From NCBI GenBank assembly GCA_947630375.1, contig CANRHH010000001.1:84052-148051 (forward strand): DNA of 64,000 nt. The letters are read 5' to 3'. Made by a program: the position numbers and the translations under genes. Below, one piece after another: positions 36,657 through 45,792 of the stretch. A model generated the notes under the pieces. It did no database searches. It was not told where the DNA came from and saw nothing but the letters and a program-made list of their open reading frames with translations. Each line of letters begins with the position of its first letter. Within the stretch, counting starts at the first letter, position 1. The stretch comes from an uncultured Oscillospiraceae bacterium (GTDB lineage: Bacteria > Bacillota > Clostridia > Oscillospirales > Oscillospiraceae).

Positions 36657-37877
36657 CTATTGAACGATCAACCGGGCTGTAGCCTCCTGAATCGCCTTTT
36701 CTGACAAATCCTGTCCGATTCCCGGCAGATCCGGAACGGTGATCTTCCCATTGACCGGTTCATATAGCTGTGTACCGTACTCCCGACAGGCATCGGCCTG
36801 CTGCAAAAAGAGAAACTCATGAATATAGAAATTCGGTACAGCAGCCTCCAGATGCAAAGCGGCGGCCGTGGCGATGGGGGTGCCTGCCACATGGGCCTGT
36901 ACTTTGGCGTCAAAGATTTGCGCCATGTCACAGATTTTTTTGGCCTCAGACAGACCGCCTGTGTTGCTGATATCAGGCTGTATGACTGAGATGGCATTTG
37001 TTTTCAGCAGCTGGTAAAATTCCCATCTCGTCCGGACCTTTTCACCGGCCGCCAGAGGGATGTTTACCCTCTGTGATAAGGTCCGGTACAGATCCGGATT
37101 AAAGCTGCTGACCGGCTCCTCCAAAAACAATACCCCGTATTTTTCTGCGATCCCCGCCAGCTGCGCGGCAGACGTCAGGTCCGTGATGCAGAGATTTTCC
37201 AAAATCAGATCCACATCCCAGCCGCAGCTGTCACGGATGGCTTCCAGCCGCTCCTCCATTAAATTTTTGACCTCCCGGCCTACCGGGCCCTGGAAGGGCG
37301 CTCTGGGCAGTTTCTTTCCTTCCCGGTCATAGGCAAAGAGATTCAGCTTAATGGAAGAGAAGCCGTCCTCTATGATCTTTTTGCACACATAGGCGTACTC
37401 CGACGCGGCGCCTAATCCTGCGCCTCCTGTCTTTCCGAGGACAAGAGCCGCATCCTTGTACCCGTTTTGCGCCTGGGACAGATAGCAGGGCAGCACAGGA
37501 TTTCTCTTTCCGCCCAGAAGCATATAGACCGGTACATGCAGCGCCTTCCCTTTGATATCCAACAGGGCCGTATCCAGAGCGCTCATGGCAGCATAGGCCA
37601 TGGCGCCCCCTCCGGAGAGATGGCCATACATGCCATTGTGTAAGTCTTCCCAAATGACTTCATTGTCCATAGGGTTTCTCCCGATGATCTGCCGGGACAG
37701 ATCCGCTAACGTGTGGGCCAGGCCGTTTTCGGCCGTCCCCAGCGCAATCCCTGCTTCCCCGCAGCCGTGAATCCCTTCATCCGTATGGACGCGGCACACC
37801 ACTGGCACAAAGGCATAAGGAGCTCCCTTCATGCTTGCGCGCTTCAGGAGCAATATTTCAACACTGCGTATTTTCAT
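36657..37877 (-). CDS. enolase-superfamily dehydratase/racemase (mandelate racemase-like)
   Basis: 406 residues. N-terminal capping domain followed by a TIM barrel. Likely metal ligands: Glu in LILENLC (replacing the usual Asp of DAN), LFLEEPVSS and AAGEKVRT; a late His in QAHVAGTPIATAAALH resembles the general base of galactonate-dehydratase-like members. Such enzymes abstract an alpha proton from a carboxylate, usually to dehydrate a sugar acid to a 2-keto-3-deoxy acid. An HpaI aldolase that could cleave such a product is encoded at 41664. Substrate not identified. Confidence 0.85.
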   Translation of the reverse strand: MKIRSVEILLLKRASMKGAPYAFVPVVCRVHTDEGIHGCGEAGIALGTAENGLAHTLADLSRQIIGRNPMDNEVIWEDLHNGMYGHLSGGGAMAYAAMSALDTALLDIKGKALHVPVYMLLGGKRNPVLPCYLSQAQNGYKDAALVLGKTGGAGLGAASEYAYVCKKIIEDGFSSIKLNLFAYDREGKKLPRAPFQGPVGREVKNLMEERLEAIRDSCGWDVDLILENLCITDLTSAAQLAGIAEKYGVLFLEEPVSSFNPDLYRTLSQRVNIPLAAGEKVRTRWEFYQLLKTNAISVIQPDISNTGGLSEAKKICDMAQIFDAKVQAHVAGTPIATAAALHLEAAVPNFYIHEFLFLQQADACREYGTQLYEPVNGKITVPDLPGIGQDLSEKAIQEATARLIVQ

Positions 37878-37930
37878 CCGGTTTTTCCTTTCCCGACTTT
37901 ACGCCGGAGAGTTTCCTGCCCCGGCATCCG

Positions 37931-38851
37931 TCAGTTCCCGTCGATCCCCAGGAGCCTCCGGGGATTGGCGCCCGTTATCAAGCGCAGATCCTCCTCCGGC
38001 ATTCCTCTCTTCTGCATTTCATCGATGAATGTCAAAATACCGTCGCTGGGGATGGGACGGCCCACCTGCCCCAAGTCAGAGCTGATAATGGTTTTTTCAC
38101 AGCCGTGCTCCTGCAGGAGCTCGTACAGTCGGTCATAGGTCTGTTTGCCGGAATAGAGCGTCGCCAGAATGTGCTCTACATAAAATCCGGCGCGCTGGAA
38201 GTCCCGCATTTCCTGGACGGAATAATCCTTGAAAAACTCTGCGTGGGTGATCACGATCCGCCGGCAGCCCTGTTTTACGGCTTCGTTAAGCAGCGCATGC
38301 GTCTCTTCCCGGGACAGATGGCCTGTAGCCAGCACCGCGTCCGCTTCCGCGATCATCCGGCAGATAGGTCCCAGCTCCGGCAGCAGTTTACCGTCTCCGT
38401 CCAAAACGGACAGCGGCGGATCATACTGCAGGGGCTTGGATACTTTTGGAACGCCGGATCTGTACTCCGGAAAGTGCTCCCGCATATAGGCCATCCGTTC
38501 CCTTCCGTATTTGGCAGAAGAAACCGGCATCCAGATGACTTTTGTTCCGAACCCCAGAGCGACTTCCACCGCGCTGGGATTTATACCGCCCACCGGATTG
38601 CCCAAAACCATACCGCCAAATACATCAAAGCTTTCCCCGCCCAAATAGGTCTGGAGCAGCTTGCACAGATTCCCGGAAGGGAGATGCTGATCCTTGATGA
38701 CGATCGCGCGCATTCCTGCCTCTTTGGCCGCTTTGGCCACCTGAACATGGTCATAGCCCCTGGGAATGAGGCCGGGACCGCTGTGCAGATGCATGTCTAC
38801 CGCGCCCTTGATTAGTTCCTTCGGTTCCGTCGTATAATCACCTTCTCTCAT
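37931..38851 (-). CDS. DUF6282 family metal-dependent hydrolase-like protein (paralogue 1)
   Basis: 306 residues. DMHLHSGPG near residue 20 is a metal-binding motif as in amidohydrolase/TIM-barrel hydrolases; further conserved His/Asp are in LATGHLSREE, VITHAEFF and ISSDLGQ. The C-terminus NPRRLLGIDGN is typical. The family is uncharacterised. A second copy with the same motifs lies at 42941, so the two probably act on related molecules. First gene of the operon with the enolase-like and TRAP genes; it has a LysR-type operator and promoter upstream. The ribosome site is weak. Confidence 0.8.
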   Translation of the reverse strand: MREGDYTTEPKELIKGAVDMHLHSGPGLIPRGYDHVQVAKAAKEAGMRAIVIKDQHLPSGNLCKLLQTYLGGESFDVFGGMVLGNPVGGINPSAVEVALGFGTKVIWMPVSSAKYGRERMAYMREHFPEYRSGVPKVSKPLQYDPPLSVLDGDGKLLPELGPICRMIAEADAVLATGHLSREETHALLNEAVKQGCRRIVITHAEFFKDYSVQEMRDFQRAGFYVEHILATLYSGKQTYDRLYELLQEHGCEKTIISSDLGQVGRPIPSDGILTFIDEMQKRGMPEEDLRLITGANPRRLLGIDGN

Positions 38852-38917
38852 TCATATTGGCTGCTTGGTCTGTCTGTGTCTGAATATTCTCTGTCAAATT
38901 TATGGATCCTGTCAATA

Positions 38918-38946
38918 TGATAACACACCGTTATTAATTGCGTCAA
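38918..38946 (-). promoter_or_regulatory. promoter of the DUF6282-TRAP operon
   Basis: Minus strand TTGACG, 17-base spacer, TTATCA. The -35 box is separated by a single base from the inverted repeat at 38948-38973. Confidence 0.6.
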
Positions 38947-38947
38947 A

Positions 38948-38973
38948 TCGATATTTTTGACGGAAAATATTAA
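38948..38973. promoter_or_regulatory. candidate LysR operator 1
   Basis: TCGATAT, 12 bases, ATATTAA: a 26-bp imperfect inverted repeat with the same arms, spacer length and 1-bp distance to the -35 box as two other sites in this island (46528 and 47515). Confidence 0.65.
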
Positions 38974-38994
38974 AGTTTTGGATAAGCATGCCCC

Positions 38995-40455
38995 TCAGAG
39001 GCGCATACTGCCTGTTTCCACATACCGCTGGTGCCAGGAAAGGGCTTTGGACAGGATATGGGGCGTCTGGCCGCGGGAGACGGTGCAGGCCTCCCGGAAA
39101 TATTCCCGAAGCTGAGGCCGGTAATCCGGATGGGCACAGTTTTCAATGATGCATACCGCCCGCTCCCGGGGGGATTTCCACCGCAAATCCGCCGCGCCGT
39201 ATTCCGTCACGATCACGTCCACGTCATGTTCCGTATGGTCCACGTGGCTGACCATGGGCACGATGCAGGAGATCGCCCCGCCTTTGGCCAGAGAGCCTGT
39301 GGCAAAGATCGTCAGCCCCGCATTGCGGGCAAAGTCCCCGCTGCCGCCGACGCCGTTCATGATCTGGGTCCCCATAATATGGGTGGAATTAACATTCCCG
39401 TAGATATCCACCTCTATGGGGGTGTTCATGGAGATCAGCCGCAGCCGCCGGATGACTTCCGGGTTGTTGGCGATCGCCTGGGGCCGGAGGACAATATGCT
39501 TTTTGTAGAAATCCAGATCGCCGTAAAATTTTTCCCGGGCCTCCGCGGACAGGGAGAGCGCGGTGGTAGACGCCTGGGTGATGATCCCCCGCCGGACCAG
39601 CTCGAACGCGCTGTCCTGCATGACCTCCGTATACATGCGAAGGTCCCTGAACTCCCGGCCCAGGCCGATCAGCACGCTGTTGGCCACGCTGCCTACGCCG
39701 GACTGGATCGGCCGCAGATTTTCCGGCTGCCGCCCTGCCGCGACTTCCCCCTTCAGAAAGCGGAGGATGTTTTCCGAAAGCTGCCAGGACAGCTCGTCCG
39801 GGGCCTTGAAGCTGGGGCAAGGGGCCGGGCTGTCTGTCAAAACGATGGCCGCGATCTTTTCCGGCGGGCAGGGGATGCAGGGGCTGCCGATCCGGTCTCC
39901 CGGCTGGAAAATCGGGATACAGCCGGTCCCCTCCCGATAGATATCATGCATGCCCAGGAACTCTGCGGGCAAACTGTAGTTAAGTTCCAGGATCACGCGC
40001 TTCGCCCTGCGGACAAAACAGTCGGAAGCGCCCACAGAGGCCGCCGGTACAATGCCGTCCTTCGTCACAGCGGCGCACTCCAGCACAGCAAAGTCCAGCT
40101 CTTCCGGCCCTTGGTTGTCCAGCATGCCGGCCAGATGGCTCAAGTGCAAATCGTTGTACGCGATCTCTCCCCGGTTGATGCCGGCGCGCAGACTTTTGCT
40201 GCTCTGATAGGGGGCCCGGTAGGCCATGAGCCCCGCCTCTGCCAGAGCGCCGTCCAGCTCTTCGCCCACGGAGGCTCCTGTCAGCACGCGCATATTTTTC
40301 GCCTGCCCCAGGGCCGCTATCTCCCGGGGGACCTGGCGGGGATATCCTACCAGAGTAAATCCGGAAAATCCCACACGGCAGTTTTCCCCGATCAAGGCGG
40401 CCGCCTGCCGGGCGGTCATCAGCCGGTCTCTCAGTTCATTCGGCAGTCTGTCCAT
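38995..40455 (-). CDS. acetyl-CoA hydrolase/transferase family CoA-transferase (AarC/Cat1 type)
   Basis: 486 residues from the ATG at 40455 (GGTGA about 5 bases upstream); an ATG at 40467 is an alternative. VGSVANSVLIGL, MYTEVMQDSAF with the probable catalytic Glu, DIYGNVNSTHIMGTQIMNG and VSHVDHTEHDVDVIVTEYG align with succinyl-CoA:acetate CoA-transferases. It would move CoA between a carboxylic acid and acetyl-CoA or succinyl-CoA. The longer start overlaps the AspT-like stop, so translation may be coupled. The acid accepted here is unknown. Confidence 0.88.
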   Translation of the reverse strand: MDRLPNELRDRLMTARQAAALIGENCRVGFSGFTLVGYPRQVPREIAALGQAKNMRVLTGASVGEELDGALAEAGLMAYRAPYQSSKSLRAGINRGEIAYNDLHLSHLAGMLDNQGPEELDFAVLECAAVTKDGIVPAASVGASDCFVRRAKRVILELNYSLPAEFLGMHDIYREGTGCIPIFQPGDRIGSPCIPCPPEKIAAIVLTDSPAPCPSFKAPDELSWQLSENILRFLKGEVAAGRQPENLRPIQSGVGSVANSVLIGLGREFRDLRMYTEVMQDSAFELVRRGIITQASTTALSLSAEAREKFYGDLDFYKKHIVLRPQAIANNPEVIRRLRLISMNTPIEVDIYGNVNSTHIMGTQIMNGVGGSGDFARNAGLTIFATGSLAKGGAISCIVPMVSHVDHTEHDVDVIVTEYGAADLRWKSPRERAVCIIENCAHPDYRPQLREYFREACTVSRGQTPHILSKALSWHQRYVETGSMRL

Positions 40456-40460
40456 GGCCG

Positions 40461-41627
40461 TCACCATAAAAGCGCCATGACCTGCGATCCGATGACGACG
40501 CAGATGAGCGCAAACGGATAGGTGGCGGCGTAGGAGGTCGCCACATCCTCTGTCCCGCTGAGACTGATCAAGGCGCCCAGCGCGGGCGTGGAGGTCATCC
40601 CGCCGCAAACGGAGCCCAGCGTGGTCAGCGTATCCAGCCGGAGAAGGAACCGGGACAGCAGGCAGGCCAGGACCATCGGCAGAAGGGTCACCAGCACCCC
40701 CAGGAGGAAGAGCTTTACGCCCTGCTGCATCAGCACTTCCACGAAGCCGGCCCCCGCCTCCGTCCCCGCCCCGATGAGGAACAGGCACAAGCCCAGCTCT
40801 CGCATGGCTTTCAGCGTGGAGGGAAGGGCCCGGAGGGAGAGACGGCCGACACGGCCAAAATGAGCCACGATCAGGCCGGCAAACAGAGGGCCGCCGGAGA
40901 CGCCCAGGGAAAAGCTCATGCCGCCGGGCAGCGGGATGGAGACCGTGCCCAGCAGGATCCCCAGAGCGGTCACCGCAAACAGGGGCAGAAAACCGAAGGG
41001 CTCCAGGCAGATAAGCTTGTCCGCCTCCCCGCCGGCTTTGCCGTCCTCCGGGGCCGGCTCCCCGTGCAGGCTTTCATGAAGGCGCCTTTTCTCCTCCTCC
41101 AGGCAGCAGCCTGTCAGTTTGGGATAGAGCTGTACAAACAGCACCACGCCCACTACGCCAAAGGGATAGGCAATGCCGTACCCCACCGAGGACAGAGAGG
41201 CGGTCTGGATGCCGCGGGCGGCCAGCACGGCCGTCGTAGCCTCTGATGCGGCAGCCAGCCCGGGGGTGGAAGTCAGCGCGCCGGTGAAAATACCGATGGC
41301 CAGGTCAAAATCCACGTTTAATAGCTTCCCGGCCACTACGGTCACCAGTGAGCCCACGACCGCGATAAACACGCCCAGGAACAGAAACGCATAGACCTTT
41401 TTTCGGAAATTCCGAAAAAACACCGGCCCGGCTATCATACCCACAGAGGCCACGAAGACCGCAAGGCCAAAATTTTTCACCACAGCAGGCATTTCCACAC
41501 CGAAATGGCCGAATATCAGGGCCACCAGCAGAACGCCGGAGGTGCCCAGGGACAGCCCCTTTATGGAGATCGATCCCAGCAGGTATCCGACCGAGGCGAT
41601 CAGAAAGACCGCAAGGAGATTGTTCAT
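40461..41627 (-). CDS. AspT/YidE-type antiporter
   Basis: 388 residues with two homologous membrane halves, each with the YidE/YbjL duplication motif (GALTSTPGLAAASEA and GGMTSTPALGALISL). The AspT family exchanges aspartate for alanine or related carboxylates. There is no TrkA-C domain in the middle, only a charged loop (about 180-210). Within this island it may export a carboxylate product or bring in a dicarboxylate alongside the TRAP system. Confidence 0.85.
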   Translation of the reverse strand: MNNLLAVFLIASVGYLLGSISIKGLSLGTSGVLLVALIFGHFGVEMPAVVKNFGLAVFVASVGMIAGPVFFRNFRKKVYAFLFLGVFIAVVGSLVTVVAGKLLNVDFDLAIGIFTGALTSTPGLAAASEATTAVLAARGIQTASLSSVGYGIAYPFGVVGVVLFVQLYPKLTGCCLEEEKRRLHESLHGEPAPEDGKAGGEADKLICLEPFGFLPLFAVTALGILLGTVSIPLPGGMSFSLGVSGGPLFAGLIVAHFGRVGRLSLRALPSTLKAMRELGLCLFLIGAGTEAGAGFVEVLMQQGVKLFLLGVLVTLLPMVLACLLSRFLLRLDTLTTLGSVCGGMTSTPALGALISLSGTEDVATSYAATYPFALICVVIGSQVMALLW

Positions 41628-41663
41628 ATTTTTTGTTTCCCTTCTCTCTTTGCGGACCGGCTC

Positions 41664-42446
41664 TCAGCTCCGATAAGCATCAAACTGGGCCACTGTGGAT
41701 TTGAGGCATTTGGCAAACAAAGCCGCGTCGGAGCTGTAGAGGATATATCGGGCTCCGTTTTGGATATACATTTCCATGTCCGCCGGTCCGGTCACGGCGA
41801 TGCCGCCGGCTTTGCCGTACTTTTCCGCCGTGTGTATCACATGCAGGGCCAGTTCCACCACCTGCGGATCCTTGGACTTGCCGGGGATCCCCAGGGATTG
41901 GCTCAGATCGGCAGGGCCCACAAAAACCACGTCTATCCCCGGGATCCGGCAGATGCTCTCGGCCTCCAGGGCCATATCCCGGTTCTCAATATGCACGGCT
42001 ACCAGGCTTTTTTCATTGGCTGCTTCCACATAGGGTTTTTCAGCCTCATTCCAAAAGCCAAACATGGCGTTGCGGGTACCGCGGGACAGGCCCCGCGTGC
42101 CCAGCGGATAGTACTTGCTGGCGCTGACCGCGTCTTCAAACTGCCGGACCTGGGTCAGATTGGGGATCTGGACCCCTGCCGCTCCGCTGTCCAGCGCGTG
42201 AAAGATGTGCTCCTCGGAAGCGGACGGGACCCTGACGATCGGTGCCAGCCCCACATTTTCGGCTGTGCGGATGATGTTTTCCACGCTCTCATACCCTATG
42301 GGGGAGTGCTCACAGTCGGCTACGATAAAGTCGAACCCCGCCCATCCCAGCATCTCCAGCGCAATGGGAGAATTGAGCTTATAAAAGGTGCCGAAAAGGG
42401 TCTCACCTTCTTGCAGCCGCGCTTTGAGGGATTTTTCAACCGCCAT
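41664..42446 (-). CDS. HpcH/HpaI class II aldolase
   Basis: 260 residues. ADCEHSP with the catalytic His, VRVPS with Arg, HIENRDM with the metal-binding Glu and VFVGPADLSQSLG with the metal-binding Asp give the complete HpaI active site. Such aldolases split 4-hydroxy-2-oxo acids to pyruvate (or a similar 2-oxo acid) and an aldehyde. AAAGGAG lies 5 bases upstream. Downstream of the cupin gene (18-bp gap) in the same operon. Confidence 0.9.
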   Translation of the reverse strand: MAVEKSLKARLQEGETLFGTFYKLNSPIALEMLGWAGFDFIVADCEHSPIGYESVENIIRTAENVGLAPIVRVPSASEEHIFHALDSGAAGVQIPNLTQVRQFEDAVSASKYYPLGTRGLSRGTRNAMFGFWNEAEKPYVEAANEKSLVAVHIENRDMALEAESICRIPGIDVVFVGPADLSQSLGIPGKSKDPQVVELALHVIHTAEKYGKAGGIAVTGPADMEMYIQNGARYILYSSDAALFAKCLKSTVAQFDAYRS

Positions 42447-42464
42447 TTTTTCTCCTTTGATCCT

Positions 42465-42839
42465 TTAACGGACCTCTACGCTCTCCTGCCTGTCTGCGGT
42501 GCGCTTGGGGCAGAAGATATCCATGTTGTAGACCGGCTTGTCATAGGGGTTTTCGATCCAGTGCATCACGCCGCCGGGGATCGTCAGGAAGCAGATGCCG
42601 CCCTCCCGGTCCAGATCCGCGTCAAAGGTATACACCTCGTCGCCTACATGGAAATCACACTTGCCCTTGAGTACCAGCACAGTCTGCTCATAGTCATGCT
42701 TGTGGGGGCCGGGCACGTGGCCGGGCTGTATGACGCCCATGCTGATGGTGTAGTTTTCAGAGCCCTGGTACACTTTTCTTTTTACACTGGGTTTGGGATT
42801 GAACCAATCGCATTTGCCCCAATCGAGATGTTTCGTCAT
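42465..42839 (-). CDS. small cupin-domain protein
   Basis: 124 residues from the ATG at 42839 (AAGGAG 7 bases upstream); the long upstream frame is spurious. A single cupin with PGHVPGPHKHDYEQTVLVLKG split over two motifs: PHKHDYEQ supplies His/His/Glu, and GGVMHWIEN the last His. Small cupins of this type are isomerases, decarboxylases or binding proteins for organic acids. Placed between the aldolase and DUF6282 genes, so probably an enzyme step of the same pathway. Confidence 0.82.
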   Translation of the reverse strand: MTKHLDWGKCDWFNPKPSVKRKVYQGSENYTISMGVIQPGHVPGPHKHDYEQTVLVLKGKCDFHVGDEVYTFDADLDREGGICFLTIPGGVMHWIENPYDKPVYNMDIFCPKRTADRQESVEVR

Positions 42840-42940
42840 TTTGTTTTCTCCTTTTCTTTGTTTTTTATTTTCATTGCAGAGCAATAAAAACCGATGCCCA
42901 AAGCTTTTTTTGATCTCGCCTGTTTCCCGTCCGGATGCTC

Positions 42941-43837
42941 TTACGCGGGTCTCTCTTCCAGTCCCAAAAGCCAGGCGGGATTTCGCCGGAGCATGATATC
43001 CATTTGCTCGTCTGTTGCGCCGCAGTGCTCCTGTACCAGCTGCGCGAATTTGGCCAGGCCCTCTGCCGGGGGCATGTACACCGCCTGCCCCAGGTCGGAG
43101 TCTATGATGATGCGCCGGAAGCCCACCTCCCGGAAGACCTCTTCCACCACGCTGAAATCCAGATGGTGCGCCGCGGGCTCCACCTCGTTGAATACCACCG
43201 CGTTCAGCTCGATCAGCGCTCCCAGATCCGCCCACCGCACCATATCCCGGATGCCGGCGCCGATGTTAAAGAACGGGTGATTGACCAGCAGCTTTTTCAG
43301 CCCCATCTCGGAGGCTTTCCGGATCAGCTTGTCGATCTCTTCCACGCTGCCGTGGCCGGTGCCCAGGACCACCTCCGGGTGATGCTCCGCCAGGTAGGCC
43401 AGCAGCCGCTCTACCTCGGGCAGCAGCTCCCCCTTCTCATCCAGATAGTAAATGGGGTCCTCGGGGATCTTCATTTTGCCGGCCCCCACAAAGCCGGTCT
43501 TGCTGTGCCGCTCTATGTGGTTTCGGGCAGATACCGTGGGCATAAATACGATTTTGGCGCCCATCGCGCAGGCCGCGTCCACCGCGTGCAGATTGATGCC
43601 CCCCACGGCATTGTTCAGGCATATACAGCCATAGGCCGTGCATTTGCCCTCTCCCAGGAATTTAGTGACCATGTCCGTCCCCATCATGGTGGGAAAATAA
43701 TGGTCCTTGGATACAAACGCCCGATAGCCGTACTGTATGCCGTCCAGCAGCATATCCCCGGCGTCTACCCGGCGTTTTGCCACCGAAGGTCCCGCGTGGA
43801 CATGGATATCGATCGCTCCGCTCATGTCATAACTCAT
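42941..43837 (-). CDS. DUF6282 family metal-dependent hydrolase-like protein (paralogue 2)
   Basis: 298 residues from the ATG at 43837 (AAGGAG 6 bases upstream). AIDIHVHAGPS near residue 8, VVLGTGHGS, LLVNHPFF and IIDSDLGQAV match the metal-binding positions of the copy at 37931, with which it shares the overall plan and the NPAWLLGLE end. Probable TIM-barrel hydrolase or lactonase; substrate unknown. It lies in the CoA-transferase/thiolase operon, while the other copy is in the TRAP operon. Confidence 0.8.
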   Translation of the reverse strand: MSYDMSGAIDIHVHAGPSVAKRRVDAGDMLLDGIQYGYRAFVSKDHYFPTMMGTDMVTKFLGEGKCTAYGCICLNNAVGGINLHAVDAACAMGAKIVFMPTVSARNHIERHSKTGFVGAGKMKIPEDPIYYLDEKGELLPEVERLLAYLAEHHPEVVLGTGHGSVEEIDKLIRKASEMGLKKLLVNHPFFNIGAGIRDMVRWADLGALIELNAVVFNEVEPAAHHLDFSVVEEVFREVGFRRIIIDSDLGQAVYMPPAEGLAKFAQLVQEHCGATDEQMDIMLRRNPAWLLGLEERPA

Positions 43838-43900
43838 AGTTTTCTCCTTTCCCATATTGTATAGGTGATATTACTGTTTGTTTATATCATACCGTAATCC

Positions 43901-45100
43901 CTACACAACTTCAAGGATCGCCGCCATCCCCATGCCTCCGGCCACGCAGAGCGTGGCAAGGCCCAGGTTCAGACCTCTCCGGCGCATCTCGTACAGCAGA
44001 GTCACCATGATCCGGCTGCCGGAGGATCCGATGGGGTGTCCCAAAGCGATCGCGCCGCCGTTGACGTTGATGATATCCATCCGATCCTCCAGCCCCATCT
44101 GCCGGATGCAGGCCAGGGATTGGGCGGCAAACGCTTCGTTGAGCTCGATCAGCTCCATGTCTTTCAGCGTCAGGCCCGTCTGCTTCATGACCCGTTCCGT
44201 CGCAAGCACCGGGCCCAAGCCCATCAGGCGGGGATCCACCCCGGCGCTGGCGATCCCCCGGATACGGGCCAGGGGCCGCAGGCCCAGCTCTGCGGCCCGC
44301 TCCCCGCTCATCAGCAGCAGGGCGGAAGAGCCGTCGTTCCGCCCGGAGGCATTACCGGCCGTCACTGTGCCGCCGGGCTTGAAGGCGCTTTTCAGCGCTG
44401 CCAAGGCTTCCAGAGACGTCTCCCGCGGAAATTCATCGGTGTCAAAGATCAAATTTTCTTTTTTCTTCCCCTGCGGCACGGACAGCGGTACGATCTCTTC
44501 CCGGAACTTTCCCCCCGCGATGGCCGCCGCCGCCCTCTGCTGGGACTGCAACGCAAAGACGTCCTGTTCTTCCCGGCTGATGCCGTATTTTTCCGCGATA
44601 TTCTCCGCGGTCATTCCCATATTGAAGCGGCCGTACAGATCCTCCGGCTGAGAACAGAATTGGGCCTCCGTCAGCGAGTCCTTCAGTTCGGTATTCCCCG
44701 CTTTCAGTCCCCAGCGGAGCGTGGAGGCATAATAGGGCGCGTTGGTCATGCTCTCCGCGCCGCCGGCAAGAACGGTCTTATTCTGGCCGACTAAAATAGA
44801 GTTCATACCGCAGCGTACCGCCAGCATCCCCGAGGCGCAGGCGCACATCACGGTGTTGCCCGGCACAGACTCCGGGATACCTGCCCGCAGGGCCGCATAG
44901 CGGGCCAGGTTGGAAAAGTCAGAGCTCTGGCGGCACTGTCCAAAATCCACCTCATCGATCTCTTCCGGGCTTATGCCGGAACGCTCCATAGCGGCGCGCA
45001 TCACCGCCTCCGCCAGATCCGCCGCGGTCAGCGGCTTCAGTGAACCGCCGAATTTGCCCACCGCTGTACGGCAGGCCTGGACGATCACAACATGGTTCAT
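43901..45100 (-). CDS. acetyl-CoA acetyltransferase (thiolase)
   Basis: 399 residues. Nucleophilic Cys in NTVMCACASGMLA (about residue 90), GHPIGSSGSR with the catalytic His, and the second Cys in LCVAGGMGMA are all present. It cleaves acetoacetyl-CoA to two acetyl-CoA, or runs in reverse. GGGAGG lies just before the ATG. It is 17 bp downstream of the CoA-transferase B subunit, so acetoacetate activation and cleavage are encoded together. Confidence 0.93.
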   Translation of the reverse strand: MNHVVIVQACRTAVGKFGGSLKPLTAADLAEAVMRAAMERSGISPEEIDEVDFGQCRQSSDFSNLARYAALRAGIPESVPGNTVMCACASGMLAVRCGMNSILVGQNKTVLAGGAESMTNAPYYASTLRWGLKAGNTELKDSLTEAQFCSQPEDLYGRFNMGMTAENIAEKYGISREEQDVFALQSQQRAAAAIAGGKFREEIVPLSVPQGKKKENLIFDTDEFPRETSLEALAALKSAFKPGGTVTAGNASGRNDGSSALLLMSGERAAELGLRPLARIRGIASAGVDPRLMGLGPVLATERVMKQTGLTLKDMELIELNEAFAAQSLACIRQMGLEDRMDIINVNGGAIALGHPIGSSGSRIMVTLLYEMRRRGLNLGLATLCVAGGMGMAAILEVV

Positions 45101-45117
45101 GCTGCTCCCTCCCTTTC

Positions 45118-45792
45118 CTAAACCAGCATAAGCGGGGTCTCCGCTTCCGCCTCAAATTCAATTTCCGTGATCCGGCGCAGCTCCTCCAGGCTGATCTCCG
45201 GCGCGATGCGCTTGAGATGCAGCTTTCCGTCCCGGAAGGTAAAAACCCCGTATTCCGTCACGACAGAATCCACGGCGCCTTTGGCCGTCAGCGGGAGAGA
45301 GCAGCGCTTTACCAGCTTCAGCCCGTTTTTCCCGGTATGGGTCATAGCGGCCAGCACCTTTCGCGCGCCGCATATCAGGTCCATGGCCCCGCCTACGCCC
45401 AGCTGTTTTCCGCCGGGAATGATCCAGTTGGCGATGCTGGCCTCTTCATCCACTTCAAAGGCCCCCAGCACCGTCATATCCACATGGCCCCCGCGGATCA
45501 TGCCAAAGCTCTCGGCGCTGTCCATATAAGCGCAGCCCCTGGTCTCCAGCACAGGCTGCCGGCCGGCGTTGATCAGGTCCGGATGGGCCTGCCCGGCGGC
45601 GGCCATGGGGCCTACTCCCACCATTCCGTTTTCCGCCATGATATATACCTTCTCCCGGGTCAGATAATTGGCCACCAGCGTGGGGATCCCGACCCCCAGG
45701 TTGATAACGGAGCAGCTCTCGTCCCCGTCGATAAGCGCGGCGGCGTTTTTTGCAATGCGGATCTGTTTTTCTTCCTTTGACAGCTCTCTCAT
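45118..45792 (-). CDS. 3-oxoacid CoA-transferase subunit B
   Basis: 224 residues. NLGVGIPTLVANY and the active-site Glu in AENGMVGVGP are those of the B (AtoA/ScoB) subunit. With the A subunit it transfers CoA to acetoacetate or another 3-oxo acid through a glutamyl-CoA intermediate. AAGGAGG is 8 bases upstream and the start overlaps the A-subunit stop by 4 bp. Confidence 0.92.
   Translation of the reverse strand: MRELSKEEKQIRIAKNAAALIDGDESCSVINLGVGIPTLVANYLTREKVYIMAENGMVGVGPMAAAGQAHPDLINAGRQPVLETRGCAYMDSAESFGMIRGGHVDMTVLGAFEVDEEASIANWIIPGGKQLGVGGAMDLICGARKVLAAMTHTGKNGLKLVKRCSLPLTAKGAVDSVVTEYGVFTFRDGKLHLKRIAPEISLEELRRITEIEFEAEAETPLMLV

Noticed and set aside
40468-40788. Extended frame upstream of the AarC-type CoA-transferase
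   Set aside because: It lies inside the AspT-like gene in another frame and has no family similarity.
42840-43235. Extended open frame upstream of the cupin gene
   Set aside because: The ribosome site and cupin homology begin at 42839; the upstream part overlaps the DUF6282 gene in another frame.
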